Source: Salvia splendens
Lineage: Eukaryota > Streptophyta > Magnoliopsida > Lamiales > Lamiaceae
NCBI RefSeq assembly: GCF_004379255.2
Contig: NC_056036.1
Location: 39,384,076-39,448,075, forward strand
Reading direction: 5' to 3'
DNA length: 64,000 bases
Numbering within the stretch: position 1 is the first letter of the stretch; the number at the start of each line of letters is the position of its first letter. Made by a program: the position numbers and the translations under genes. Positions 23,399 to 35,650 of this stretch are shown here, one piece after another. The notes under the pieces were generated by a model, which ran no database searches, had not been told where the DNA came from, and was given only the letters and a program-made list of their open reading frames with translations.

Positions 23399-23632
23399 CT
23401 CCCCCCCTGTCTCATAGAAATAGGCATTATTTCATTTTTTTTCATCCGTTCTATAGAAATAGTCCATATTTATTTATGACAATATTTTTCTCCTTATCTT
23501 TTACTTTATCTTTTATGGACTCTACCATCCAATGCACAATTTCAACTATTTTTCTCTAAACTCTTATTTTATCAATTACGCATTAAAACTCGTGTCAATC
23601 CTAAATAGCCTATTTCTATAAGACGGAAGGAC
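23399..23632. mobile_element. Stowaway-like MITE, TSD TA
   Basis: The left end CTCCCCCCCTGTCTCATAG pairs with the right end ctataagacggaaggac. TA lies on both sides (23397-23398, 23633-23634). It contains aatagtccat and tacgcattaaaactcgtg, shared with the 20990-21195 copy. Confidence 0.7.
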
Positions 23633-23634
23633 TA

Positions 23635-24063
23635 TTATTTTCAATCTATAGACTTTAATGTTTGCACATTTTATGTCTTTCTCCACTTTTTTTCTTAAAT
23701 TTTTCAGACTTAAATGCCCCAAATTGTGGCCGTATGCCCTGCTCCACATTGACGAATGCATATAAGTGATATCTATTTTACCGGCCCTTTCACTTTAAAC
23801 ATGGTCCAAATATAATTAAGTGTTTGTCCATAGACATAGTATATAGTAATTTTGCGATATGCTGACTTTTATTAATAAAAATAAAATATTTATGTTCTTA
23901 GAATATTATTTAAATTTTATAGTTTATATATATTTTACACATTACTAAAATTATCTTTAAAATTATCTCTGATATAATCTAGACAATCAAACAACAATAT
24001 AAAATTCAATACTAATTTAGTCTAAGACAATGCCCATCTCAACTTATCCTATATTATATCACA
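23635..24063. other. AT-rich intergenic sequence
   Basis: No gene or complete element recognised. The gypsy array inserted at its right edge, into TATTA at 24064-24068. Confidence 0.5.
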
Positions 24064-24068
24064 TATTA

Positions 24069-26920
24069 TGTCACGTCCGCATTTCCTAAGGATAGGAAGT
24101 ACGGTGGACCGCGACTAGGGGAGGAATAAAGAAGCGGGGAAGAAAGGGGGTAACAAGAATATTTGACCCAAAACATTTAATAAAAGGAAATTCAATTCAA
24201 AACAAAGTACTGTGACGACATTCTTGAGTTAAAGTATTCAGAGTTTTAAATGAAAACATCGTGACGGTTTACAAAGCAGCGGAAAAGACCAAAAGACAGA
24301 TGATGCCGGGTATGACGACACGACACCATCCAAAAGATCAAGTAAAACACCCATTTGGCTTTAACTGCTCAACATCCGTCATCCCCATCGCCGCTCAACC
24401 TGCACATTAAGAAAACAACATGCAGGGCTGAGTACTTATTGCACTCAGTGGACACACGCCAAAAACATAGTTTGTCATGCCATAACAGTGTAACATTGGG
24501 GTTTTGAGTATAATGAAAAATAACCCAAGTACACAAAATACATTTCATAAATTCGACTGCGCAGTCATTTTTCCGATATTGCCACCCTTATTCCCTCAAT
24601 CATACACTATCTGATCCAAACCATGACAAGGGGCGTGGCCACACCCCAGGTCATCTAGACCGGCCAACTTGCTCTCAGATGGCACCCAGTCTCGTGTACA
24701 CTAGCCTGAGGGTTCGCAGCCCAACAGACCCGAATTCGATTAAACATATGTGGTAAACCACTTCAGATAGGTTTCAAAACGAAATAATTGGCAAGACAAA
24801 CACTTCACCTCCATAAACATTTCCGGAACAAAGTCCGTATTTAAAGATAACCCACATAAAAGTAGGGTAGAAAAGCCCACCTCGATTGCTTAGCTTTTAA
24901 AATAATTCTCTTCAACCACACTTTCCTTGTAACGATCACCCTTTTGAAAGATAAATAATATCATGATTAGAGTCAGAAAAGACGGGACTTTAAACGACAA
25001 TGCATGAATCCTACGTGGACGACTTCAACATCTAGCACGTTACACGTACATACACTTAACAACATATTACAAAACAAACACACAAAGCCACACGTTCGAA
25101 ACACACCCCGCATGCAAACGACGTACCCAAAACGCGCACACGACACACGAACAACAGCACTCCAAGTCCTGGCATACCCTTACTGTGCAAACGGCTCACT
25201 TGGCTCGGAAAAGGTTTGGAAAAAAGCTCGGAAAAAGGATCGGCGTCTCGGCCTGGCTCGGTGTCTCGGCCGCCTGGCTCGGCACCTCGGCCGACCGTCT
25301 CGGCCGACTGGCTCGGCACCTCGGCCGACCATCTCGGCCGCCTGGCTCGGCACCTCGGCCGCCTGGCTCGGCACCTCGGCCGACCGTCTCGGCCGCCTGG
25401 CTCGGCCACCTCGGCCGACCGTTCTCGGCCGCCTGGCTCGGCACCTCGGCCGCCTGTCTCGGCACAGCTCGGCACCTGTCTCGGCACAAGCTCGGCACTT
25501 GTCTCGGCAATAGCTCGGCACCTATCTCGGCACAGCTCAGCACCTGTCTCGGCACAGCTCGGCACCTGTCTCGGCTCAGCTCGGCACCTGTCTCGGCACA
25601 ACTCGGCACCTCGGCCGACAATCTCGGCCGTCCGGCTCGGCACCTCGGCCGACCGTCTCGGCCGCCTGTTCGGCACCTCGGCCGACCATCTCGGCCGTCC
25701 GGCTCGGCACCTCGACCCGACCGTCTCGGCCGCATGCTCGGCACCTCGGCATCTTATGCTCGGCACCTCGGCCGTCTGTTCGGCACATCGGCCATCTGTT
25801 CGGCACCCTCGGCACGCTGGTTTCCGTGTACACTCACTTTCCTTCAACTTCCGATTCTCAACCCTATACGACATTCCCACCACGCATTCTACGTCCCAAA
25901 ACACACCCAAACACCTGGGATCATCCCTTCAAAACTTCCCACAACCTGCCCTAGGCCGGACCCTAGATCTCTCGGCCAACCCACACAAAACCCTTGAGCC
26001 AAACACAAGATTTCTCCGAGCCATCTCTTGGCCAAACACACCCACATTCAACACAAAAACATAACACTCAGAAACCCAACCATTGCACTGAAACATCACC
26101 CAGAACACACCAAACGCAGAACTGCGCAGTTTACTTGCAAAAATCATAATAAATACATACGACATCCAATGAAGCTGAAATTTACACACCACACAAAAGA
26201 CACATTAACCTTTACACAGTTCAAAATTCGTACCCAACGGAGATCGTTTGCTTAGTTAAAAAGGGGTCGGAACCCACCTGCCAGTTACTATCAAAAACAT
26301 GTTCAACACAAGCACATAGCCACAAATCCTACTCAACATCTAACCCATCCAAAAACGTCCTATATGCATGAGTTTTCGAATTAAACAAGGGTTAGGGGTT
26401 ACCTTCCCCGGATGGTTCAAACGAAACGCAAAAGCTTTACTTCCTTTTTCCGACTCCGATTCACGACGAAGGAGGGTATCACCTTGAGGAATTCAAGACG
26501 ATGATGAGAGGGAGTGAATGAAAAAGATGAGAACCGAGAGGGGAGAAGGAGAGAGGGAGCTTTACCCGGTGTTGAGAGCAATTGCAAGAGAGAAAGGAGA
26601 GAAAACGATGTGGGAGACGATTGGAAAGGGAAAGATGTATCGGTTAAGAGGGAGTGGGGGAGGTTGAGAAATTAGTGGGGAGGGGGGTGAGAAACCGAGA
26701 GAGAGAGAGAAAGAGAGAGAGATTTAATTTTAATTAGGATTTTTAAAAACATGGCTTAATTAATTATTTAATTACATTTAATTGCCTAGGTAGAAAATAC
26801 CACATCCACACAATCAAATAAACACAAAATATTTTCCACACCAAATTTTAAACACAAAACATAGAAAAGAATTTCATCCTTAATTAAAAGAATAAAATTC
26901 CACAATTTTCGGGTATTACA
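24069..26920 (-). repeat. LTR-A (outer, 3' side of the array)
   Basis: 2852 bp. It shares at least ten diagnostic differences with LTR-C against LTR-B, for example gcacgttacacg versus gcacgtttcacg, and cattcaacac versus cattcatcac. A GC-rich minisatellite occupies about 25230-25810. A CT-rich leader (minus strand) lies at about 26500-26730. Confidence 0.9.
25230..25810. repeat. GC-rich minisatellite inside LTR-A
   Basis: Higher-order repeats built on ctcggc: long units of about 33-34 bases containing ctcggccgaccgtctcggc, and short units of about 22 bases containing ctcggcacagctcggcacc. Similar arrays lie at 33940-34510 (LTR-B) and 42640-43220 (LTR-C). Because all six frames stay open, it produces long artefactual ORFs. 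Confidence 0.85.
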
Positions 26921-26933
26921 TTCCTCCCACCTT
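26921..26933 (-). promoter_or_regulatory. Polypurine tract of gypsy body 2
   Basis: On the minus strand aaggtgggaggaa sits directly against LTR-A. It is the expected plus-strand primer for reverse transcription. Confidence 0.8.
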
Positions 26934-27023
26934 AACAAAATTTCGTCCCGAAATTTGTTAGATCACTCAAACAGCTCTGGAAACTTCTCTCTCATCTTAT
27001 CTTCTGATTCCCATGTTGCTTCT

Positions 27024-30000
27024 CTAGTCTTCTTCGATTCCATGATTCCTCCACCGTACTTTCACCGAAGCGATTGACTTATTCCTCAATTCTTGCACTC
27101 TCCGATCCACAATGGCCTCGGGCTTCTCCTCATAGCTTAGATCGGGATTTAGGACCATCATTTCTTCTTGGTGAACGATGTGTGTGGGGTCAAACACGTA
27201 CTTCCTCAATTGTGACACATGGAAGACGTTGTGCACATTTCCGAAGCTTGGTGGTAGGGCCAATCTGTATGCTACCGCGCCGACTCTATCCAAAATCTCG
27301 TATGGACCGATAAATCGGGGTCTCAGCTTTCCCCTCACTCCAAAACGAGTTATTCCCTTAGAAGGGGAAACTTTCAGAAAGACTTTTCCCCGACCTCGAA
27401 CTGTAACTCGGTCCTTCGAACATCCGCATAAGATTTCTGTCGATCTTGTGCCTCCTTGATCCTCCCACGGATTTGTCGGACAATCTCTACCATTTCTTCT
27501 ACAGAGTCTGGTCCGAGAATTCTTCTCTCACCCACTTCATCCCAAATAAGTGGCGATCTACACTTCTTTCCATACAAGGCCTCATATGGAGTCATCTTGA
27601 TAGTCGCCTGGTAACTATTATTGTAAGCGAACTCTACCAAGGGTAACACTTCTTCCCAACCTACGCCTCGATCTAGCACACCACGGCTCGTAGCATGTCC
27701 TCCAATGCTTGTATCGTTCTCTCCGACTGCCCGTCGGTTTGCGGGTGGAACGCTGTACTGAAATTCAACTAGTCCCCAACTCGCGCTGCAGGCTTGTCCA
27801 AAATCTAGAAGTGAATTTAGCATCACCGATCAGATGTGATTGGTCGCTGGAACTCCATGCAAGCGTATAATCTCCCGTACATATACCTTAGCCAACTGAT
27901 CGGATCCATAAGTAGCGCGAACCGGTACAAAGTGGGCAGATTTGGTGAGACGATCTATAATCACCCAAATCACCGTGTTCCCCTCGCTGGGATTTTGGGC
28001 AGTCCTACCACAAAGTCCATTTGCAATATGTTCCCACTTCATTCCGGAATCTCGAGGGGTTGCAATTTTCCCATAGGGCCGTTGGTGTAGCGCCTTTACT
28101 TGTTGACATGCTAGGCATCTCTCCACAAATGCCGCAACATGCTTTTTCATACCGTTCCACCAAAACTGTCTTTTCAGTCTTGGTACATTTTGGTGCTCCC
28201 TGGATGAGCAGCGTATGGGGTTTCATGTGCTTCTCTCATGATTTCCATCCTCAGGCCTTCATCCTTAGGCACACACAACCTTCCCTTGTATGTGAGACCA
28301 TTATCCGCTGCCTCACGAAAATTTCCGAGTTCACCCGTCCCTCACTTCTGAGCGAATCTTTTCTAGTAACGTATCTCGCCGTTGAGCTTCTACAATTCTG
28401 GCTCTTAAGTCGGGTTCCATCACCAACGTGGCTACTATCCCTTCCACAGTCTCGGGCATTCTCACCACTTCCAAGCGCATCTTACCGAACTCTTGGATTA
28501 TACTCTCTTCGATAGTAAGAAAGGTGGCCAGCTGAGATTGAGACTTCCTACTAAGAGCATCGGCCACTACGTTTGCTTTTCCCGGATGGTAATTTATACC
28601 ACAATCGTAGTCCTTTACCAACTCGAGCCACCTACGTTGGCGCATGTTCAACTCCTTTTGCTCAAAGAAGTACTTTAGACTCTTATGGTCCGTGTATATC
28701 TCACAACGGACTCCATAAAGATGATGTCTCCAGATCTTCAAAGCATGTACCACAGCTGCCAGTTCCAAGTCATGCGTCGGATAATTCAGTTCATGGGGCT
28801 TCAATTGTCTCGATGCATATGCAATCACTTTCCCCTTCTGCATAAGCACACATCCCAGTCCCACCTTCGACGCATCCGTATATACCGCATAGTCAGTCTC
28901 TGGCTCCGGCACAGCATAGGATTGGTGCGGTGGTCAATTTCTCCTTCAACAACTGAAAGCTCGCCTCACATTCTGGCGTCCAAATCATCTTGACTCCCTT
29001 TTTTCAGTTGTTGCGTCATTGGCCTTGCTATCTTCGAGAATCCCTCGATGAATCTTCGATAATAGCCCGCCAGTCCTAAAAGCTTCGGATTTCGTTTTGT
29101 GTAGAGGGTGACTTCCACTCCTGCACCGCTTCTACCTTGGCCGGATCTACACGAATTCCATCTGAAGTTACTACATGTCCAAGAAAATTTACTTCCTTGA
29201 GCCAAAACTCGCATTTACTGAACTGGCATATAGTTTCTCGTCCCTTAGAGTTGCTAGGACGGTTCTCAAGTGCTCTTTGTGCTCCTCTTCGTTCTTCGAG
29301 TAAATGAGCACATCATCGATGAAAACCAGACAAACCGATCCAGAAATGGATGGAACACGCGGTTCATAAGGTCCATGAACACTGCCGGGGCGTTCGTCAG
29401 TCCAAAAGGCATTACCACGAACTCATAATGACCATATCTTGTTCGGAACGCCGTCTTGGGTACATCTTCTCGCCGAACCCTCAGCTGATGGTACCCCAGA
29501 CCTCAAATCCATCTTAGAGAAGACTCCTGCCCCTCGAAGTTGGTCAAACAAGTCGTCTATCCTTGGTAGTGGATACTTGTTCTTCAGCGTTAGTTTGTTT
29601 AGCTCCCGATAGTCGATGCACATCCTCATCGTTCCATCCTTCTTCTTTAACGAACAACACTGGTGCTCCCCATGTGACACGCTAGGTCTAATAAATCCCA
29701 ATTCCAATAGCTCTTGCAGTTGCACCTTAAGCTCTCCCAACTCTTTTGGCGCCATTCTATAAGGTGCTTTGGATATTGGTGCCGATCCGGGCTCCAGATC
29801 GATCAGTGAATTCTACTTTGCCTGTCGGGTGGGGGTCCTGGCAACGCATCGGGGAAGACGTCGGGATATTCACTCACTATCGCCACATCTTCTATCTTCC
29901 TGTCTTTTCTTCTCCTCCCCATTCAAATAAACAAGGTACGCTGGACATCCCTTCCTCATCATTGTAGTGGCTTGCAGCGCAGAGATAATGGACTTGCGTC

Positions 30001-31460
30001 GGCTCATTGGGACTCCGTGAAACTTCATCGGCTCTTTTCCCGGGGGTTTCAAACGAAATTTTCCTTTCTCTACATGAGGGTAACGTGGTTCTCCGCTAAC
30101 CAATCCATACCCAAGATATGTCTACGCTACCACATCGTCATTACTTGCAAATTATAAGCCACTAAACTGAGTTCACCTCATTCCAAAGTTCACACATGCA
30201 CAGATCGGGATATATCTATAGCCCCGCCTACCGGTGAGGTCACACTCATAGTGGGTTCGGTCTTAACAGTAGGTAATTCCAAAGTATCCACACAAGACGT
30301 TGATATAAAGGATGCGACGCAACCCGTATCAAACAAGACAACTATAGGCATATTTAGAAGTGGTGCCCATACCTGCCAAGTTTCCTTGCTCAAAGGTTTC
30401 TTTCCCGTTTGCCGGCTGTTTCCCCTTCAAGCGTAGGCCCTTGCTTGCGATGGTAATCCTTGGCGGCGTTGTTGCGGTGGAGGGTGCGGTAGTGCCTGGG
30501 ATTGTGGACGGAAACCCTAGCTGGTTCTTGTCTCGTTCCCGTTCCCATGTGCTTGTTTGGGCATTTCGGATGTAGTGGCCACTCCCACCACAGTTGAAGC
30601 ACCTAGGGTCTCGACACTCCCCGGCGTGGTACTTGAAGCACCTTCCACATTGAGGGTTCCTCGGCGGAAAGTTTGCCCTCGGTTGGAAAGTATTCTGTCT
30701 CCCGCCATTGTAGGGTGGGTTCCTCATGTGTTGTGGCCTCTTACCACCATACTGAGCCTGGTCACCATCCCACCTCCTCTTCTCTTGGTGGCCCGGCTGA
30801 GCTTGTAGAGGTGTCGCGTTTGTTGTTGCCACAACTCTTGGCTTAGGGAGTGCATCTTCCACGTCCAGTGCACAAGTCAAGATCTCCGAGTAGGAGAGTT
30901 CTCCTCGACAGGCCAATGCGGCCTTTATCTCATCTCTGAGCCCGGCCCGGAACTTCACCGCCCATTTCTCATCGGTGTCCATCAACTCGGGCGCATATCG
31001 TGCCATCTGCGCGAGGGCTCGGTCATACTCGGTTACAGTCATTCGGCCTTGGCTTAGTGTGTGGAACTCTACCACCTTGGCCCGTCTGTACGTCTTTGGA
31101 ACATACTTGTTATCGATCTCCACTTTAAACTCCTCCCATGTTAGCGCCTCCAGGCGTGCAGGATCCATAGTTCTCTGCCGAGTCTCCCACCAGTAATCGG
31201 CAGCACCTAACAGTTGAAAGGTAGCACCAGCAATGCGCTCCCTATCTGTGCACTCCATGACCCTGAAGATACGCTCGAGGCCGCGTATCCACTCTTCCGC
31301 TTTGGATGGGTCTCCTTGTCCGTCAATTTTGGGGGATTCTGCCTTGAGAACGTAACTATGAATCTTTCTTGTTGAGGCGGGGGTGGAGGTGGTGGTGGCG
31401 GTGGTGGTGGTGCCTCCACGTGGGTTCTTGTCGTGGTTGGCGTGCACGTCTTGGCGGCAT
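27024..31460 (-). pseudogene. Gypsy gag-pol of body 2, many frameshifts
   Basis: This is collinear with the better copy at 35651-40132. From the ATG at 31460 the frame is lost almost at once, at a missing G in the poly-Pro stretch (about 31430). Gag then reads well to about 30600. Fragments downstream show the zinc knuckle, protease, RT (about 29755-29000), RNase H ([17 protein letters not shown] at about 28890), the integrase zinc region (about 28150), the integrase core (about 27830-27400) and the chromodomain (about 27170-27030). Most differences from body 1 are one-base length changes in short runs, with few substitutions. No functional polyprotein can be made. The pattern could partly reflect sequencing error. 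Confidence 0.85.
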
Positions 31461-31674
31461 TCTGATTCAATATCCAAAAAGTGTTACTACAATTCTCATC
31501 CAAAATTACCACTTTCTCAAAATTTTCTTATAAAACCTTCATGTAGTATAAGATGCAACACATAGGATATAAATCAAAATCAAAATTCTCATTAAAAGAA
31601 AGAAGGCCAACATTGTTCCCAAGAGTAGATCGTACTGAAAGCAAAAACTGAAAAGACAACGAACTATTCTAATT

Positions 31675-32196
31675 CTAGACTACGACTCTATCATCCTCAT
31701 CCATAGGCCCTTCCTCCGGGTCTTCGTCGTCGTCCTCCTCGGAGTTCCCTGGCAGAGCCTCCTCATAAACATCTTCATACCCTTGTTCACCCTCGTACAT
31801 GCTCACATACTTGTCCTGATACACGACCCTCTCTTCCACCTCCTGTGGGGGCTGCTCCTCTCGAGAGTCCACCAGTGCACAATACACGGCTTTCCGAAAG
31901 CCAGCCATGTCACCCACCATGTCATCGGTAGCGGGCTCATGCCACGTGTACCTCCTCGCCGTTCTTTCGGCCCACTCCTTCCAGCTATCGGGAAGCAAAT
32001 CTATTAGCTTCTCAATGCCGTCATGCTCTGTCACTCCGAACTCCTGAGCTGCCCTCCAGAGGGTGTCGAAGTGTGCCACGAACTCGATCAACGGTACATG
32101 ATCCTTCTTCCGGTACACTCTATAATCTCTGAGCACCCTCTGTGCCCTAAGTCTATCGCGATCACTCCGTCGCGGGGTTCGGAACATACGCGCCAT
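31675..32196 (-). CDS. Accessory ORF of gypsy body 2 (173 codons)
   Basis: A sense-strand ORF between primer site and gag. Its product is identical to that of 40347-40868; the one base difference I found (near 32018) is synonymous. I recognise no family with confidence. The N-terminus is basic (MARMFRTPRRSDRDRLR), the middle is helical and Trp-rich (FDTLWRAAQEF, LPDSWKEWAERTARRYTW), and the tail is strongly acidic (EEDDDEDPEEGPMDEDD). There is no signal peptide, membrane segment or zinc knuckle. The middle part faintly resembles gag helices. It is open although the gag-pol beside it is broken. Confidence 0.6.
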   Translation of the reverse strand: MARMFRTPRRSDRDRLRAQRVLRDYRVYRKKDHVPLIEFVAHFDTLWRAAQEFGVTEHDGIEKLIDLLPDSWKEWAERTARRYTWHEPATDDMVGDMAGFRKAVYCALVDSREEQPPQEVEERVVYQDKYVSMYEGEQGYEDVYEEALPGNSEEDDDEDPEEGPMDEDDRVVV

Positions 32197-32771
32197 CTAT
32201 AGAACAACCGCCTCGCGTATAAAAACAGAGTACATAACCGAAGAAGAGAGAGAGAGTGTATGCACGTATCGCTGTTCTAACCCAAACCCGCTGGTGTTCA
32301 AAGGCCAAAAGCTCTTATCTATCACAGGTCCAAGAAGCACTAGTGAAATTCTATCACGTCTAAGTTCAAACATTCAAAAGGCCAACACATACTCACATAA
32401 AAGCTCACATCAACATTCACGTCATCAAATCATCACACATCAGCCACATGCTTTCATATAAGTTCATCATACATCAACAGTTCATAACACCATAACAGTT
32501 CATAACTCAAATAATTTCCAACTTTTCCACATCACGTTGTACCCTTCCACATGTCTCAACATTTACTTAAACTTTACATAAAATCATTTTCAACACCAAA
32601 ATCACAATTTCCTCCACTTCCATATACTTTCCAAAATTTCGAAATTTTCATTACCTCATTTCAGGTTGAGTGCGATGAGTCGGATGTTGAGCCAATGACA
32701 CTTTTGAAAACTTACTCCAGTCAGAAAAAGAATTTTTTTTTTTTTTTTGGGTCCAGAGCAGAAAGAGAAAA

Positions 32772-32788
32772 CCTAGGCTCTGATACCA
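32772..32788 (-). promoter_or_regulatory. Primer binding site (tRNA-iMet) of body 2
   Basis: On the minus strand TGGTATCAGAGCCTAGG begins three bases after the end of LTR-B. It is complementary to the 3' end of plant initiator tRNA-Met, the usual primer of minus-strand synthesis. Confidence 0.85.
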
Positions 32789-32791
32789 CTC

Positions 32792-35607
32792 TGTCACGCC
32801 CGCATTTCCTAAGGATAGGAAGTACGGTGGACCGCGACTAGGGGAGGAATAAAGAAGCGGGGAAGAAAGGGGGTAACAAGAATATTTGACCCAAAACATT
32901 TAATAAAAGGAAATTCAATTCAAAACAAAGTACTGTGACGACATTCTTGAGTTAAAGTATTCAGAGTTTTAAATAAAACATCGTGACGGTTTACAAGCAG
33001 CGGAAAAGACCAAAGACAGATGATGCCGGGTATGACGACACGACACCATCCAAAAGATAAAAAACACACTTTGGCTTTAACTGCTCAACATCCGTCCTCC
33101 CCATCGCCGCTCAACCTGCACATTAAGAAAACAACATGCAGGGCTGAGTACTTATTGCACTCAGTGGACACACGCCAAAACATAGTTTGTCATGCCATAA
33201 CAGTGTAACATTGGGGTTTTGAGTATAATGAAAATAACCCAAGTACACAAAATACATTTCATAAATTCGACTGCGCAGTCATTTTCCGATATTGCCACCC
33301 TTATTCCCTCAATCATACACTATCTGATCCAAACCATGACAAGGGGCGTGGCCACACCCCAGGTCATCTAGACCGGCCAACTTGCTCTCAGATGGCACCC
33401 AGTCTCGTGTACACTAGCCTGAGGGTTCGCAGCCCAACAGACCCGAATTCGATTAAACATATGTGGTAAACCACTTCAGATAGGTTTCAAAACGAAATAA
33501 TTGGCAAGACAAACAGTTCACCTCCATAAACATTTCCGGAACAAAGTCCGTATTTAAAGATAACCCACATAAAAGTAGGGTAGAAAAGCCCACCTCGATT
33601 GCTTAGCTTTTAAAACAGTTCCCTTCAACCACACTTTCCTCGAAAAAGATCACCCTTTTGAAAGATAAATAATATCATGATTAGAGTCAGAAAGACGAGA
33701 CTTTAAACGACAATGCATGATTCCTACGTGGACGACTTCAACATCTAGCACGTTTCACGTACATACACTTAACAACATATTACAAAACAAACACACAAAG
33801 TCACACGTTCGAAACACACCCCGCACGCAAACGACGTACCCAAAACGCGCACACGACACACGAACACAGCACTCCAAGTCCTGGCATACCCTTACTGTGC
33901 AAACGGCTCACTTGGCTCGGAAAAGTTTCGGAAAAAGCTCGGAAAAAGGATCGGCGTCTCGGCCTGGCTCGGTGTCTCGGCCGCCTGGCTCGGCACCTCG
34001 CCGACCGTCTCGGCCGCCTGGCTCGGCACCTCGGCCGCCATCTCGGCCGCCTGGCTCGGCACCTCGGCCGCTCGGCCGCCGGCCTCGGCCGCCTCGGCCG
34101 CCTGGCTCGGCACCTCGGCCGACCGTCTCGGCCGCCTGCTCGGCACCGGCGGCCGCCTTCTCGGCACAGCTCGGCACCTGTCTCGGCACAGCTCGGCACT
34201 TGTCTCGGCATAGCTCGGCACCTGTCTCGGCACAGCTCGGCACCTGTCTCGGCACAGCTCGGCACCTGTCTCGGCCACTCGCACCTGTCTCGGCACACTC
34301 GGCACCTCGGCCGACCATCTCGGCCGTCCGGCTCGGCACCTCGGCCGACCGTCTCGGCCGCTGTTCGGCACCTCGGCCGACCATCTCGGCCGTCCGGCTC
34401 GGCACCCTCGACCGACCGTCTCGGCCCCTGCTCGCACCTCGGCATCTTATGCTCGGCACCTCGGCCGTCTGTTCGCACCTCGGCCATCTGTTCGGCACCT
34501 CGGCCGCTGGTTCCGTGTACACTCACTTTCCTTCAACTTCCGATTCTCAAACCCTATACGACATTCCCACCACGCATTCTACGTCCCAAAACACACACCA
34601 CCCTGGGATCATCCCTTCAAAACTTCCCACCAACCTGCCCTAGGCCGGACCCTAGATCTCTCGGCCAACCCACACAAAACCCTTGAGCCAAACACAGATT
34701 TTCTCGAGCCATCTCTTGGCCAAACACACCCACATTCATCACAAAAACATATCACTCAGAAACCCAACCATTGCACATGAAAACATCTCCCAAAACCACC
34801 ACAACGCAGAACTGCGCAGTTTACTTGCAAAAATCATAATAAATTCATACGACATCCAAGAAGCTGAAATTTACACACCACACAAAAGACACATTAACCT
34901 TTACACAGTTCAAAATTCGTACCCAACGGAGATCGTTTGCTTAGTTAAAAAGGGGTCGGAACCCACTGCCAGTTACTATCAAAAACATGTTCAACACAAG
35001 CACATAGCCACAAATCCTACTCAACATCTAACCCATCCAAAAACGTCCTATATGCATGAGTTTTCGAATTAAACAAGGGTTAGGGGTTACCTTCCCCGGA
35101 TGGTTCAAACGAAACGCAAAAGCTTTACTTCCTTTTCCGACTCCGATTCACGACGAAGGAGGGTATCACCTTGAGGAATTCAAGACGATGATGAGAGGGA
35201 GTGAATGAAAAAGATGAGAACCGAGAGGGAGAAGGAGAGAGGGAGCTTACCGGTGTTGAGAGCAATTGCAAGAGAGAAAGGAGAGAAAACGATGTGGGGA
35301 GAGATTGGAAAGGGAAAGATGTATCGGTTAAGAGGGAGTGGGGGAGGTTGAGAAATTAGTGGGGAGGGGGTGAGAAACCGAGAGAGAGAGAGAAAGAGAG
35401 AGAGATTTAATTTTAATTAGGATTTTTAAAAACATGGCTTAATTAATTATTTAATTACATTTAATTTGCCTAGGTAGAAAATACCACATCCACAACAATC
35501 AAATAAACACAAAATATTTTCCACACCAAATTTTAAACACAAAAACATAGAAAAGAATTTCATCCTTAATTAAAAGAATAAAATTCCACAAATTTTCGGG
35601 TATTACA
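32792..35607 (-). repeat. LTR-B (middle LTR of the array)
   Basis: 2816 bp. It serves as 3' LTR of body 1 and 5' LTR of body 2. It carries private variants not shared with the outer LTRs and several small deletions in the GC-rich minisatellite (33940-34510), for example ctgctcgcacctcgg. A polypurine tract abuts it at 35608-35620, and a primer site lies on its other side. Confidence 0.9.
33940..34510. repeat. GC-rich minisatellite inside LTR-B
   Basis: The same ctcggc-based units as in LTR-A and LTR-C, but with more one-base losses and a local rearrangement around 34070-34160. Confidence 0.8.
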
Positions 35608-35620
35608 TTCCTCCCACCTT
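35608..35620 (-). promoter_or_regulatory. Polypurine tract of gypsy body 1
   Basis: On the minus strand aaggtgggaggaa lies directly next to LTR-B, identical to the tract of body 2. Confidence 0.8.
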
Positions 35621-35650
35621 AACAAAAATTTCGTCCCGAAATTTGTTAGA

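Noticed and set aside
25004..26064. Several overlapping long ORFs on both strands rich in Arg, Ala, Pro and Gly
   Set aside because: They are by-products of the GC-rich ctcggc minisatellite, which leaves all frames open. They recur in LTR-B and LTR-C with different breaks and have no domain.
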